In this document: positions 1-7,416 of the stretch, piece by piece
Position numbering within the stretch: the first letter of the stretch is position 1
How the letters are laid out: each line of letters starts with the position of its first letter
From: UMGS1889 sp964540575
Lineage (GTDB): Bacteria; Bacillota; Clostridia; Oscillospirales; Ruminococcaceae
Direction: 5' to 3'
NCBI GenBank assembly: GCA_964540575.1
Contig: CAZINI010000017.1
Span: 1-54,809 of the forward strand
Length of the DNA: 54,809 bases
Position numbers and translations under genes: made by a program
Notes under the pieces: model-generated
Databases searched by the model: none
Told to the model about the DNA's origin: nothing
What the model saw: the letters and a program-made list of their open reading frames with translations, nothing else

Positions 1-9
1 AAATTTTTT

Positions 10-243
10 GCGGCACCGCACACGGAATGTTTTACACGGCTTTTGTTGTTGTCGTGAATTTGATGCTTTACTGTTTATTTTGTGTGCGGTGCTTTTGGAC
101 TGATTTGTTTGTGGTTTTTTACTGTTACAATGCTGTATTTGTTAGCGGCTGGGAAGGGTGTTTCGCCCGTTGCGACGGGCGACAAGGGTGGCTCTGCCCC
201 CCTTGACCCCCTGCAGCCTTTTGGAAAGGCTGGCGAAACTTTT
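10..243. repeat. Dispersed structured intergenic repeat, copy 1
   Basis: About 235 bases that recur, diverged and in inverted orientation, at 16371-16607. Both copies hold the inverted pair GCACCGCACAC/GTGTGCGGTGC, a hairpin CGCCCGT-TGCG-ACGGGCG (164-181), a C-rich block and a hairpin CAGCCTTT/AAAGGCTG near 213-232. In the second copy the 164-181 stem reads CGCACGT/ACGTGCG, so a C-G pair has become A-T on both arms, while the loop of the other hairpin changes and its stem is kept. This argues for a conserved fold in RNA or single-stranded DNA. Short ORFs across it are not credible genes. Together with 244-375 this is the gap before the first gene. Confidence 0.75.
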
Positions 244-375
244 GTCTTTTCTTTTTCCTTTTCTTTTTTTCGCAACTTGCGGTTGCATTAAATTTTTTTA
301 TTGGGCAACTGTAAGTTGGTTGCTTTTTCCCTTCAGATATGTTATCATTATATCAACGAAAGGGAGGTATTCAAA

Positions 376-1257
376 ATGAACGAAACTATCGCCGAAAGGC
401 TGTTTTTACTTAGAAAACAAAAAGGCTTATCTCAGGAAGAATTGGCTGATATGACCGAGGTTTCCCGTCAGGCGGTGTCCAAATGGGAACGGGGAGAAGC
501 CGTCCCCGATATTGACAAGCTGGTGAAGCTTTCCCAAATCTACGGCGTTACCATCGACAGCATCGTAAAAGGAGAACCCGAGGAGGACGACTTTTTTCGT
601 CCCCTTACCGAGGAAGCGGCGAAAAGCGAACCATTTCCCGAGATAAAGGAAAATTCCCCCGAAATGACCGAAAATATCCCCGTGAAAAACGACTTTAATG
701 ATTTTGGCAAAGATATGCAGACCGCATTCACCGAAATGGGCAAGGATATGCAGAAAACCTTCACTCAGTTCGGACAGGATATGAAAAAGACTTTCGGCGG
801 AAACAGCGTTTATGCCGAGCCGAATAACACTCCGAACATAGAAATACGCACCGCCGAACCCACCCCCGATACTCAGATAGCGGGGCTGGGCTTCAACAGT
901 CTTTCCGAACAGGACGAGCCGTTTCGCAACACAAACTGGAAGCAACTCTACACATTTCCCATTTATGCGGTGGCTATCGGGCTTATGTTTTTATTCGGAA
1001 TGTTTTTCGGCTGCTGGGAATGGAGCTGGCTTTTTGTGCTGGCTATCCCGCTGTATTACACCACAATTGCCGCAATGCAGAAGAAAAATCCTGCTATATT
1101 CTGCTATCCCGTCATAACCGTTATTTTGCAGATGATAGGCGGATTTTGGTTCAATATGTGGGCGATAAGCTGGATATGGTATCTGACGATACCCTTTTAT
1201 TACACCGCCGTTGTGCCCTATCTCAAGAAGCATATAAGATATTTTCGTGATAAATAG
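376..1257 (+). CDS. XRE-family regulator with C-terminal membrane segments
   Basis: Helix-turn-helix regulator of 293 residues. The first 60 residues are a typical Cro/C1 (HTH_3) domain: a QEELADMTEVSRQAVSKWE helix-turn-helix, then PDIDKLVKLSQIYGVTIDSI. A hydrophilic linker with repeated F-x2-MGKDMQ-like stretches (about 105-140) leads to about four hydrophobic helices from residue 195 to the end, so the DNA-binding head is probably tethered to the membrane. The ATG at 376 is chosen because AAAGGGAGG lies 7 bases upstream; the frame is open further upstream but has no better site. The following gene has its own promoter, so the two are separately transcribed. Many Firmicutes encode such XRE-membrane proteins; the signal sensed is unknown. 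Confidence 0.85.
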   Translation: MNETIAERLFLLRKQKGLSQEELADMTEVSRQAVSKWERGEAVPDIDKLVKLSQIYGVTIDSIVKGEPEEDDFFRPLTEEAAKSEPFPEIKENSPEMTENIPVKNDFNDFGKDMQTAFTEMGKDMQKTFTQFGQDMKKTFGGNSVYAEPNNTPNIEIRTAEPTPDTQIAGLGFNSLSEQDEPFRNTNWKQLYTFPIYAVAIGLMFLFGMFFGCWEWSWLFVLAIPLYYTTIAAMQKKNPAIFCYPVITVILQMIGGFWFNMWAISWIWYLTIPFYYTAVVPYLKKHIRYFRDK

Positions 1258-1267
1258 GTGAAATCTA

Positions 1268-1296
1268 TTGACAATGGAAAATAACCGTTGTATAAT
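1268..1296 (+). promoter_or_regulatory. Consensus sigma-A promoter for the DUF445 gene
   Basis: TTGACA at 1268-1273 and TATAAT at 1291-1296 are separated by 17 bases, a perfect match to the housekeeping consensus. The expected transcription start near 1303 lies downstream of the first possible ATG (1299), which supports the internal ATG at 1332 as the true start. Confidence 0.9.
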
Positions 1297-1331
1297 ATAT
1301 GTCATATAATATCGTTAAAAGGAAGGATTAT

Positions 1332-2228
1332 ATGGCTTTTGAAGTCGCATACATAGCCGCACCCGCTATCGGGTCGGTCATTGGATATTTCACAAATTAT
1401 CTGGCGGTGAAGATGCTTTTCCGTCCGCTGAAACCCGTGAAGATAGGCAAGTTTACTTTGCCCTTTACCCCCGGAATTATCCCAAAGGGTCGGGAACGGC
1501 TTGCGAGGGCGATAGGCGGTGCGGTGGGAAATTCCCTGCTGACCGACGAGGTATTGCAGGAAACGCTGTTATCCGATAAAATGATGGAAACGATCGCCGA
1601 TGCCGTGGATAAATGGCTTGCGGAAAACCGTGAAAACGAAACCTCTCTCCGTGAGCTTCTGGAGAATTTCACAGGCAGTTCCGAGCAGCTTATGGACGGG
1701 ACGTCGGAGCTTATTTCCGAGAAGATACTGAAAAAGGCGGGGGATATAGGCGTTGGCAAGCTGGTTGCCGATCAGGTCGCTTCGGCTTTGAAAGAGAAGC
1801 TTCAGGGGACAATGTTTGCGATGATGCTTTCGGACAGCGTTCTGGACAGCCTTTCAACGCATATTGCGGCGGCGGTGGACTCTCATATTGCCGAGCACGG
1901 AGAGGAAATGGTCAAGCCCCGTGTTCGGGACGAGGTGTTCAAGTTTATGGAAAAGCCTGCGGGTTCGCTGGTAGCATCTGCCGAAAACCGTGGTGCGGAC
2001 ATTAAGGGAATGGTTCTGAAAATTTACCGAATGGTGGTTGAAACCAAGCTCAGCGGCGTTATGGAAAAGATAAATATCCCCGAGATAATCGAGAACAAGA
2101 TAAATTCCATGGATATGCTGGAAATTGAGCAGCTGACACTTTCGGTCATGAAAAAGGAGCTGGACGCCATCGTCTGGCTGGGTGCGGTCATCGGATTTGT
2201 TCTGGGACTTTTCAATTTGTTTTTCTAA
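1332..2228 (+). CDS. DUF445 family membrane protein
   Basis: A 298-residue protein of the DUF445 family (B. subtilis YheB-like). The N-terminus holds the family's hydrophobic hairpin with NYLAVKMLFRP, followed by FTPGIIPKGRERLARAIG. The middle is amphipathic and helical. The C-terminus is a membrane anchor (VWLGAVIGFVLGLFNLFF). The ATG at 1332 has AAGGAAGG just upstream and lies downstream of the predicted transcription start. At 298 residues it is shorter than YheB itself but complete at both ends. The molecular function of the family is not established; YheB-type proteins are only loosely linked to envelope or spore processes. A strong terminator follows directly. Confidence 0.85.
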   Translation: MAFEVAYIAAPAIGSVIGYFTNYLAVKMLFRPLKPVKIGKFTLPFTPGIIPKGRERLARAIGGAVGNSLLTDEVLQETLLSDKMMETIADAVDKWLAENRENETSLRELLENFTGSSEQLMDGTSELISEKILKKAGDIGVGKLVADQVASALKEKLQGTMFAMMLSDSVLDSLSTHIAAAVDSHIAEHGEEMVKPRVRDEVFKFMEKPAGSLVASAENRGADIKGMVLKIYRMVVETKLSGVMEKINIPEIIENKINSMDMLEIEQLTLSVMKKELDAIVWLGAVIGFVLGLFNLFF

Positions 2229-2278
2229 AAAAATCGGTTGTTCCTTTGAAATTGACAAAGGAGCAACCGTTGTTTTTT
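2227..2278. terminator. Bidirectional intrinsic terminator
   Basis: A 14-base-pair stem with one G-U pair (2235-2248 with 2256-2269, 7-base loop) has a T-run at 2270-2278 and an A-run at 2227-2233. It can end transcription of the DUF445 gene on the plus strand and of the WYL gene arriving from the other side. Confidence 0.9.
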
Positions 2279-2325
2279 ACTATTTCCTAATCAGGATAGA
2301 TAGACTGATTCCGCCGCAAAGCCGT

Positions 2326-3330
2326 TCAATACCGATCATTTTCCTCAATGCATTCTGCTGCCGCCTTTAGCTCAGCGAGATATTTTTCCCGCAAATGCAC
2401 AGGCTCGATTATCCGCACTAAATTCCCGAATTTAAAAAGCCATGCAAAAAACGGCTGAGGATGCTCCGTTTTAATCTTTACAACTATATCAAAATGCTCC
2501 TCATCGTGGGGATAGATGGAAACTCCCTGCCCGAAGCGGTCTAAAACGGGATTTACAAGGGACTTGTCAAACCTGAGCCTTACGTCCTCCGCATCGCCGC
2601 TGAACATTGAAAACGACGACGACAAATATTCGGGAACGGAAAAATCCTCGGGCGGCTTTTCCACAGGCTCATCAACTATCTGCACCTGCTCCATTCTGTC
2701 CACACGAAAATGTGATATTCCGTCATATTTATCATAATACGCCAGCAGATAATACCGCTCCTCATTCCATGCCATAGCATAAGGCGAACAAAAGCGTATG
2801 CCCTCACGGTAGACTATCTTCTTGTGCATATCATAATCGAACAGCCTGAATGCTATCTTCTTCTTTGCCGCCAAAGCTCTGTAAATGGTATCAACATTGT
2901 AATATATCCTCTCATTCACCGCCTTGGGACGGTTTGCCATATACACTTCCCTTTGAAGCTGCTGAGCCTCATTCCTGCTTGTAAGCGTGCTTATTTTCGT
3001 CAAAAGCTCCTTTGACTTCTTTTCCGTAAGAAATTTTGATGACGATACCGCATTGGCAAGCAGATTAAGCTCCGCCAGCTGAAATTCCCTGTTAACAAGC
3101 CGATAGCCCGAATTGCTGCCCCTGCCCGATATAATATCAACGCCGAATGCCCTCAGTGCGTTTATATCGTCATACAGCGTTTTTCGCTCTGCCGTTATGC
3201 CATAGCTTTCCAGCTGTGCGATAAGCTCGGGCATAGTCAGCGGGTGATTTTCGTCTGTCATCTCAAAAAGTATCTTATAAAGATACAAAAGCTTTAGCTT
3301 CTGATTGCCGTATCTTGCCTTGTCGGACAT
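2326..3330 (-). CDS. WYL-domain transcriptional regulator (YafY/PafC type)
   Basis: A 334-residue DNA-binding regulator. Residues 1-60 form a winged helix (KLLYLYKILFEMTDENH, then TMPELIAQLESYGITAERKTLYDDI), the usual N-terminus of YafY-like proteins. A WYL-type ligand domain covers about 140-235, with the region CSPYAMAWNEERYYLLAYYD in place of the canonical motif, and a WCX-like C-terminal domain follows (AEDVRLRFDKSLVNPVLDRF). The start is set by GAAGGGA upstream of the ATG at 3330. WYL proteins bind small ligands or nucleic acid and often regulate defence loci. This one lies beside the candidate defence block but is separated from it by the hairpin cluster, so control of that block is only a possibility. 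Confidence 0.85.
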   Translation of the reverse strand: MSDKARYGNQKLKLLYLYKILFEMTDENHPLTMPELIAQLESYGITAERKTLYDDINALRAFGVDIISGRGSNSGYRLVNREFQLAELNLLANAVSSSKFLTEKKSKELLTKISTLTSRNEAQQLQREVYMANRPKAVNERIYYNVDTIYRALAAKKKIAFRLFDYDMHKKIVYREGIRFCSPYAMAWNEERYYLLAYYDKYDGISHFRVDRMEQVQIVDEPVEKPPEDFSVPEYLSSSFSMFSGDAEDVRLRFDKSLVNPVLDRFGQGVSIYPHDEEHFDIVVKIKTEHPQPFFAWLFKFGNLVRIIEPVHLREKYLAELKAAAECIEENDRY

Positions 3331-3358
3331 AAAAACATTCCCTTCATTGTTTCTATTA

Positions 3359-3580
3359 TATACTGCCCTCTATTGCAAACAATGCAGTTGTTTGCAATTC
3401 CGCCAAAGGCGGCTGCAAAGCCATAGGCTTTGCGAGGGCAGTATGAACGGCGGCTCTTGGCGGCGAAGCCGCCGCTCGGCAATAAAATTGCCGAGCTATT
3501 GCAAAATTGATAATTTTGCAATAGAGCCTAGTATAATTATAGCATATCCATTGTCCAAAAGTACGGACAATGGATATGCT
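3359..3580. repeat. Chain of seven hairpins, three enclosed by an outer stem
   Basis: The gene-free stretch 3331-3650 holds consecutive inverted repeats: TTGCAAACAA/TTGTTTGCAA (3373-3397), CCGCC/GGCGG (3400-3412), GCAAAGCC/GGCTTTGC (3415-3433), GGCGGC/GCCGCC (3459-3473), GCTCGGCAAT/ATTGCCGAGC (3474-3496), a 13-base-pair stem (3496-3524) and a 16-base-pair stem (3541-3580). The first three are enclosed by an outer stem TACTGCCCTC (3361-3370) with GAGGGCAGTA (3434-3443), giving a multibranched fold. No ORF of note lies here. Confidence 0.8.
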
Positions 3581-3650
3581 GCCGACATCAAAAGCAGATA
3601 TTGCAGAGCATCACAGCATCTTTCAAAGCCGAATAAAAACTCTGCCTGCC

Positions 3651-5507
3651 TTATTCAAGATTTATATAAATGAAATCGGTGGTTATTTCGTTGCCTTCTC
3701 TGTCTGTAAATATGTAACGATAAACAAATTCTCCGTGGATATTCCCAACTGATACTTTTGTTTTGGAGCTGTAACTCCAGTTATCACGGGTAAAAGTGTA
3801 CCAGCCATCGTCCTTGCCGTCCTTCGTATAACAGTAATTTCTGAATTTAACCTCCTTGATAGGCTGAGTAAGCTGTTCCTCCGTATTGGCATTAACGGCA
3901 ACCTTTTGTGTTGCGGCACCGCTTGGAGATATTTCATAATACATCCAGTATTCATCTTTTTCGCCATTTATATGACATGGCACAGCGACCCAACGGTCGT
4001 CCACATCATAAGCCGGAACTACCTTGCCGTCAAAAAGCAGCCATTTGGAGTTGAGATCCATTATTACATTACGGGTAAAATTCGTTGTACCTACCGAATC
4101 AATAAGCTTTGTTCCGGTATATGCGGAATCGACAACACCGATAGATACGATCTTATTATTGCTCAAATAGCCTACTTCCATATAAACTTTTTCATATGAA
4201 CCTAAATATCCCGTATTTACAATAAAATAATTGCGGTTGGGATCTTTTACCGCCGGAAGATCACCCTTTGCATATACATATTCACTGTCCTTTCCGTATT
4301 TCTTTTCGGAAGATGCTGCCTTGGTAGTAGTGGTGGTTTCTTCCGTTGTTGTCACCTTGGAAGTGGTGGTTTCAGCGGTCGTTGTTATCTTGGCAGTGGT
4401 GGTTTCAGCGGTCGTTGTAACCTTGGGGGCGGTTGATTCCTTTGTCGTTTCCGTTTCCTTTGTGGTCTTGGCAGTAGTGGTCGTTTCGGATTCTTTTGTT
4501 GTTTCCTCAGGTGCGGCAGTTACCGTTGACTCCTCAGTGGTGGTGGTTTCGGGGACTTCGGTAGTTTCAGCTTCGGTATATCCTGCCATTGTAATTGAAT
4601 GTGCCTCGGTTTCGATAGTTCCGGGTATATCCGTTTCGGACAGAATATCATCATTATCGTCGTCCGTTTTAATGGATGCGACCAGTTCTTCGGGAGGACG
4701 CATTTCGTTGTTCGGCTTTGTTTTTTGTGTTGCCGCAAGTATTCCCCTTGCGAATATTATTGCAAATACAACAAGCACTATTGCAAATACCCGAACAAGA
4801 TCAAGGCTTTTCTTTCCGGCGTTGATAATGGCATTTTTCAAATCATATACAGTCGAATACCTTTTGCCGGCGTCCTGTGAAATGGCTTTTGTTATAACAG
4901 CTTTCAGTTTCCCCGAAACCTTTGCTCCCGTGAAATCGGGGACGCCGTTTTGAGGAAGCCTTCCCGTTAAAATATAATGCAGGGACGCTCCTATACCGTT
5001 TATATCTGTTCCTATCTCCGAGAATGAATTGCCGCTGTCCTGACCCGTCACCGTATCGACATTGTAATCTATCAGACATATGTTATCGTTATCGGTCAGC
5101 ATTATGTTTGACGGCGTTATTCTGCCGTGAATGATAGGCGGCTTTTGACAGTGAAGATAATTGACCGCATCGCAAAGCTGCTGTGCATATTTGAGCACGC
5201 TTTTCTCATCAAACGTTTTTCCGCTGCCTATCAGATATTCAAAATTATTGCCGTCTATATATTCCATTACCATATAAACTTCATTGTTTTCCGTAAAGAA
5301 GTCTATGACCTTAGGAAGATATGCATTGTTAAGATTTTTAAGAATATCCGCATATGCACCAATGCTTGTTACGCCTTTGAGAAGCTTTACCGCAACTCTT
5401 TTCTGCATCTGCTTATGATATGCTTTGTATACCACACCTCCGGAGCTTGAGGCTGCCACCTCCTGTATGTGATATGTATCGTTGATTATCTGTCCAACTT
5501 GAAACAT
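3651..5507 (-). CDS. Membrane-anchored Ser/Thr kinase homologue, probable pseudokinase
   Basis: A 618-residue protein with an N-terminal protein-kinase fold (about 10-230), one membrane helix (about 236-258), a Thr/Glu-rich extracytoplasmic stalk (about 305-400, with near-identical TTTAETTT-type units) and a C-terminal ectodomain (about 405-618) that I do not recognise. The ATP-anchoring Lys is present (VAVK, K41), as is the metal-binding Asp (LIDYN, D147, replacing DFG). The catalytic loop reads HGRITPSN (127-134) instead of HRDxKPxN, so the catalytic Asp and the loop Lys are both lost. I infer an ATP-binding signalling scaffold rather than an active kinase. AAGGAGTG lies 7 bases before the ATG. 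It is the last gene of a three-gene operon, 33 bases after the ATPase-HEPN gene. Confidence 0.85.
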   Translation of the reverse strand: MFQVGQIINDTYHIQEVAASSSGGVVYKAYHKQMQKRVAVKLLKGVTSIGAYADILKNLNNAYLPKVIDFFTENNEVYMVMEYIDGNNFEYLIGSGKTFDEKSVLKYAQQLCDAVNYLHCQKPPIIHGRITPSNIMLTDNDNICLIDYNVDTVTGQDSGNSFSEIGTDINGIGASLHYILTGRLPQNGVPDFTGAKVSGKLKAVITKAISQDAGKRYSTVYDLKNAIINAGKKSLDLVRVFAIVLVVFAIIFARGILAATQKTKPNNEMRPPEELVASIKTDDDNDDILSETDIPGTIETEAHSITMAGYTEAETTEVPETTTTEESTVTAAPEETTKESETTTTAKTTKETETTKESTAPKVTTTAETTTAKITTTAETTTSKVTTTEETTTTTKAASSEKKYGKDSEYVYAKGDLPAVKDPNRNYFIVNTGYLGSYEKVYMEVGYLSNNKIVSIGVVDSAYTGTKLIDSVGTTNFTRNVIMDLNSKWLLFDGKVVPAYDVDDRWVAVPCHINGEKDEYWMYYEISPSGAATQKVAVNANTEEQLTQPIKEVKFRNYCYTKDGKDDGWYTFTRDNWSYSSKTKVSVGNIHGEFVYRYIFTDREGNEITTDFIYINLE

Positions 5508-5540
5508 TCTTTATCACTCCTTGAAATATCTATTGTTTTC

Positions 5541-7367
5541 TTACAAAATTCCCTTCTGCACTGCCGTATCAAACAGCTCCTGACAGCGAAGGAAAACACA
5601 TTTATCGCCGCCGAACAGCGTTTTCAGAAATTCTTTGCCGTCCTTGCCCGAAAGGAATTTTGAATGAGGCATATCATTTCGTGTGGTTTTTATCTTGTCA
5701 ATATCCTTTAAGATACTGAGCCACCATGTTTCGGGAAATCCGCCGAGATTTTGCAGGCAAAAACGTCCCGCATTTGCAGTGAACTTTCCACCCGTGCCGC
5801 TGTAACTGCGTGCAAGAACGTTTTTTATCGACCCCAGCATCAAGTGTCCCGAATCGCACAGATCCTGTGAACGCCCGTTGACAGTTATTATTTCATGGGG
5901 CGAGATCTTTTTTAGTACGGGCACAAGGGTCTTGTTAAGATGCACCTCGGCAGCCTTTGCAAATGAAATGTAAGACGGCGAAAAGTCAAGCAGGTCAATT
6001 TCCGCCAAGGTACGTTCGACTCTGATGCCGTTTGCGATAAAGTCACGGACCTCGGGGTCCAGCTGATCGAATAATCCCCGCCGCAATTCATATTCCTGCA
6101 AGACCAGATCGCTCAGTTCCTCGTTAAAATCAATAGGCTTCGGCAATTTGCGGCTGTCTGCGATCTCCATATACATTTCAATGATCTTTTCTTCGCTTAT
6201 CTCAGGGTCCTCCAATGTGGAAACCAAAGCATCCTTGACCCGCACGGCGTCCTGTTCAGCCTGAAAAGACGAAATGCTTTCCGCATGCAGCGTATTCTCC
6301 TTGCAGTAATATTTCAGGATAGGCGTGCTGAATTTATAAAGTCCCGAAATGGTGCGGAGAGAGCCTGATTCTATGGGATTGCTCAAAAGCCCACGGTCAA
6401 CAAGAGTTTTTGCCGCCAGATCCAAAGCAGCGTCCTCAAAGGAAACGCCTATTTTGGAATCCCCGTTTGCCAATTCATTTAAAACACGGACCTGATTGGC
6501 TGACAGCAGCTTGCACCATCTCGCAAGCAGCGGCTGAACGTCGGAATATGTTTCCTTGAGAATATCCATCCAGACGATATTACCGTCCTGCTTATGCAAA
6601 AATGCGTGCTCTGCCGCTCTCCTCAGCAAGGCGGGAATACCGCCCGAAAGTATCCACATCTGATGGATCTCCTCGGGGGTGAAATCTCCGTTATCCAAAA
6701 GCTGTGAACAGCTTTGCTCCGACAAGCCCTTCAGCTTGACTTCATTTCCCGCAAACTTCATAAGCAGGAACGAACCCGACACCGTTTCGGGCAATGAATC
6801 CTGATTGAAATCAAAATTTGTGGCAACCACAAAGCTGAGATTTTTCGAGATAAGAGTGTTCATCAGATTATGATGCTCCATTTTGACCTGCGGAGATGAC
6901 ACAAACCGTTCAAAGCCGTCAATGACCAGCATAATGAAATAGTCATACTCCTGAATGATCTCGCAGACCTGCTGAAACCGTGACGCTGTATCACGGCATT
7001 CGTTCATTATCCCGATGCACTTTTCCTTCAGCTTTTTGTAAATATCCTGCGTTGGCTCCTGGTCAAGTGCATCTACGGCATGAAGCACTCCCTCCGCCAG
7101 ATACTGATATATGCCGTCGGTATCCTTATCCAGCGGGAAATCGGTAACTCTTATCAGAATACGGCGTTCGGATGCCATTTTCTGACGGTATTTCAGGTTA
7201 AAGTAACAGTTTAGCAGAGAGCTTTTTCCTACGCCTTCCACACCCATTACAACAACGCTTCTTCGGTTCCTGATATGATCCTCCAATTCGGCAAACGCCT
7301 CTTCACGGCCGTACATATCCTCGGCTGCGGTAAGAGCAGGATTTGTTCCATGGTACCTGTTATACAT
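5541..7367 (-). CDS. AAA/STAND-like ATPase with C-terminal HEPN-like domain
   Basis: A 608-residue protein. Residues 15-280 are a P-loop ATPase of the Orc/STAND type: Walker A GVEGVGKS (42-49), Walker B FIMLVIDGFE (D150), then a helical lid. A winged-helix-like segment follows (about 290-370, SANQVRVLNELANGDSKIG). The C-terminal about 170 residues resemble HEPN domains: a helix SYISFAKAAEVHLNKTLVPV and, near the end, RNDMPH (R563, H568), which fits the HEPN ribonuclease signature RN-x3-H. The HEPN call rests on motif and helix pattern only. Second gene of the operon, 49 bases after the giant gene; as an ATPase-coupled RNase it would be the natural effector. The exact family is not recognised. 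Confidence 0.75.
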   Translation of the reverse strand: MYNRYHGTNPALTAAEDMYGREEAFAELEDHIRNRRSVVVMGVEGVGKSSLLNCYFNLKYRQKMASERRILIRVTDFPLDKDTDGIYQYLAEGVLHAVDALDQEPTQDIYKKLKEKCIGIMNECRDTASRFQQVCEIIQEYDYFIMLVIDGFERFVSSPQVKMEHHNLMNTLISKNLSFVVATNFDFNQDSLPETVSGSFLLMKFAGNEVKLKGLSEQSCSQLLDNGDFTPEEIHQMWILSGGIPALLRRAAEHAFLHKQDGNIVWMDILKETYSDVQPLLARWCKLLSANQVRVLNELANGDSKIGVSFEDAALDLAAKTLVDRGLLSNPIESGSLRTISGLYKFSTPILKYYCKENTLHAESISSFQAEQDAVRVKDALVSTLEDPEISEEKIIEMYMEIADSRKLPKPIDFNEELSDLVLQEYELRRGLFDQLDPEVRDFIANGIRVERTLAEIDLLDFSPSYISFAKAAEVHLNKTLVPVLKKISPHEIITVNGRSQDLCDSGHLMLGSIKNVLARSYSGTGGKFTANAGRFCLQNLGGFPETWWLSILKDIDKIKTTRNDMPHSKFLSGKDGKEFLKTLFGGDKCVFLRCQELFDTAVQKGIL

Positions 7368-7416
7368 AAATATACACGATCCCTTTCAAAAAATATTACA
7401 GCTTATATCTCCGAAA

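Noticed and set aside
82..379. Short plus-strand frames in the first repeat
   Set aside because: They are encoded by the dispersed repeat element, differ between its two copies and lack credible starts.
3359..3580. CRISPR array
   Set aside because: The repeats are different inverted repeats placed next to each other, not identical direct repeats with spacers.
4231..4953. Long plus-strand Val/Ser-rich frame opposite the kinase homologue
   Set aside because: It is the mirror of the Thr-codon repeats of the stalk (ACN codons read as GTN on the other strand); no ribosome binding site or promoter.
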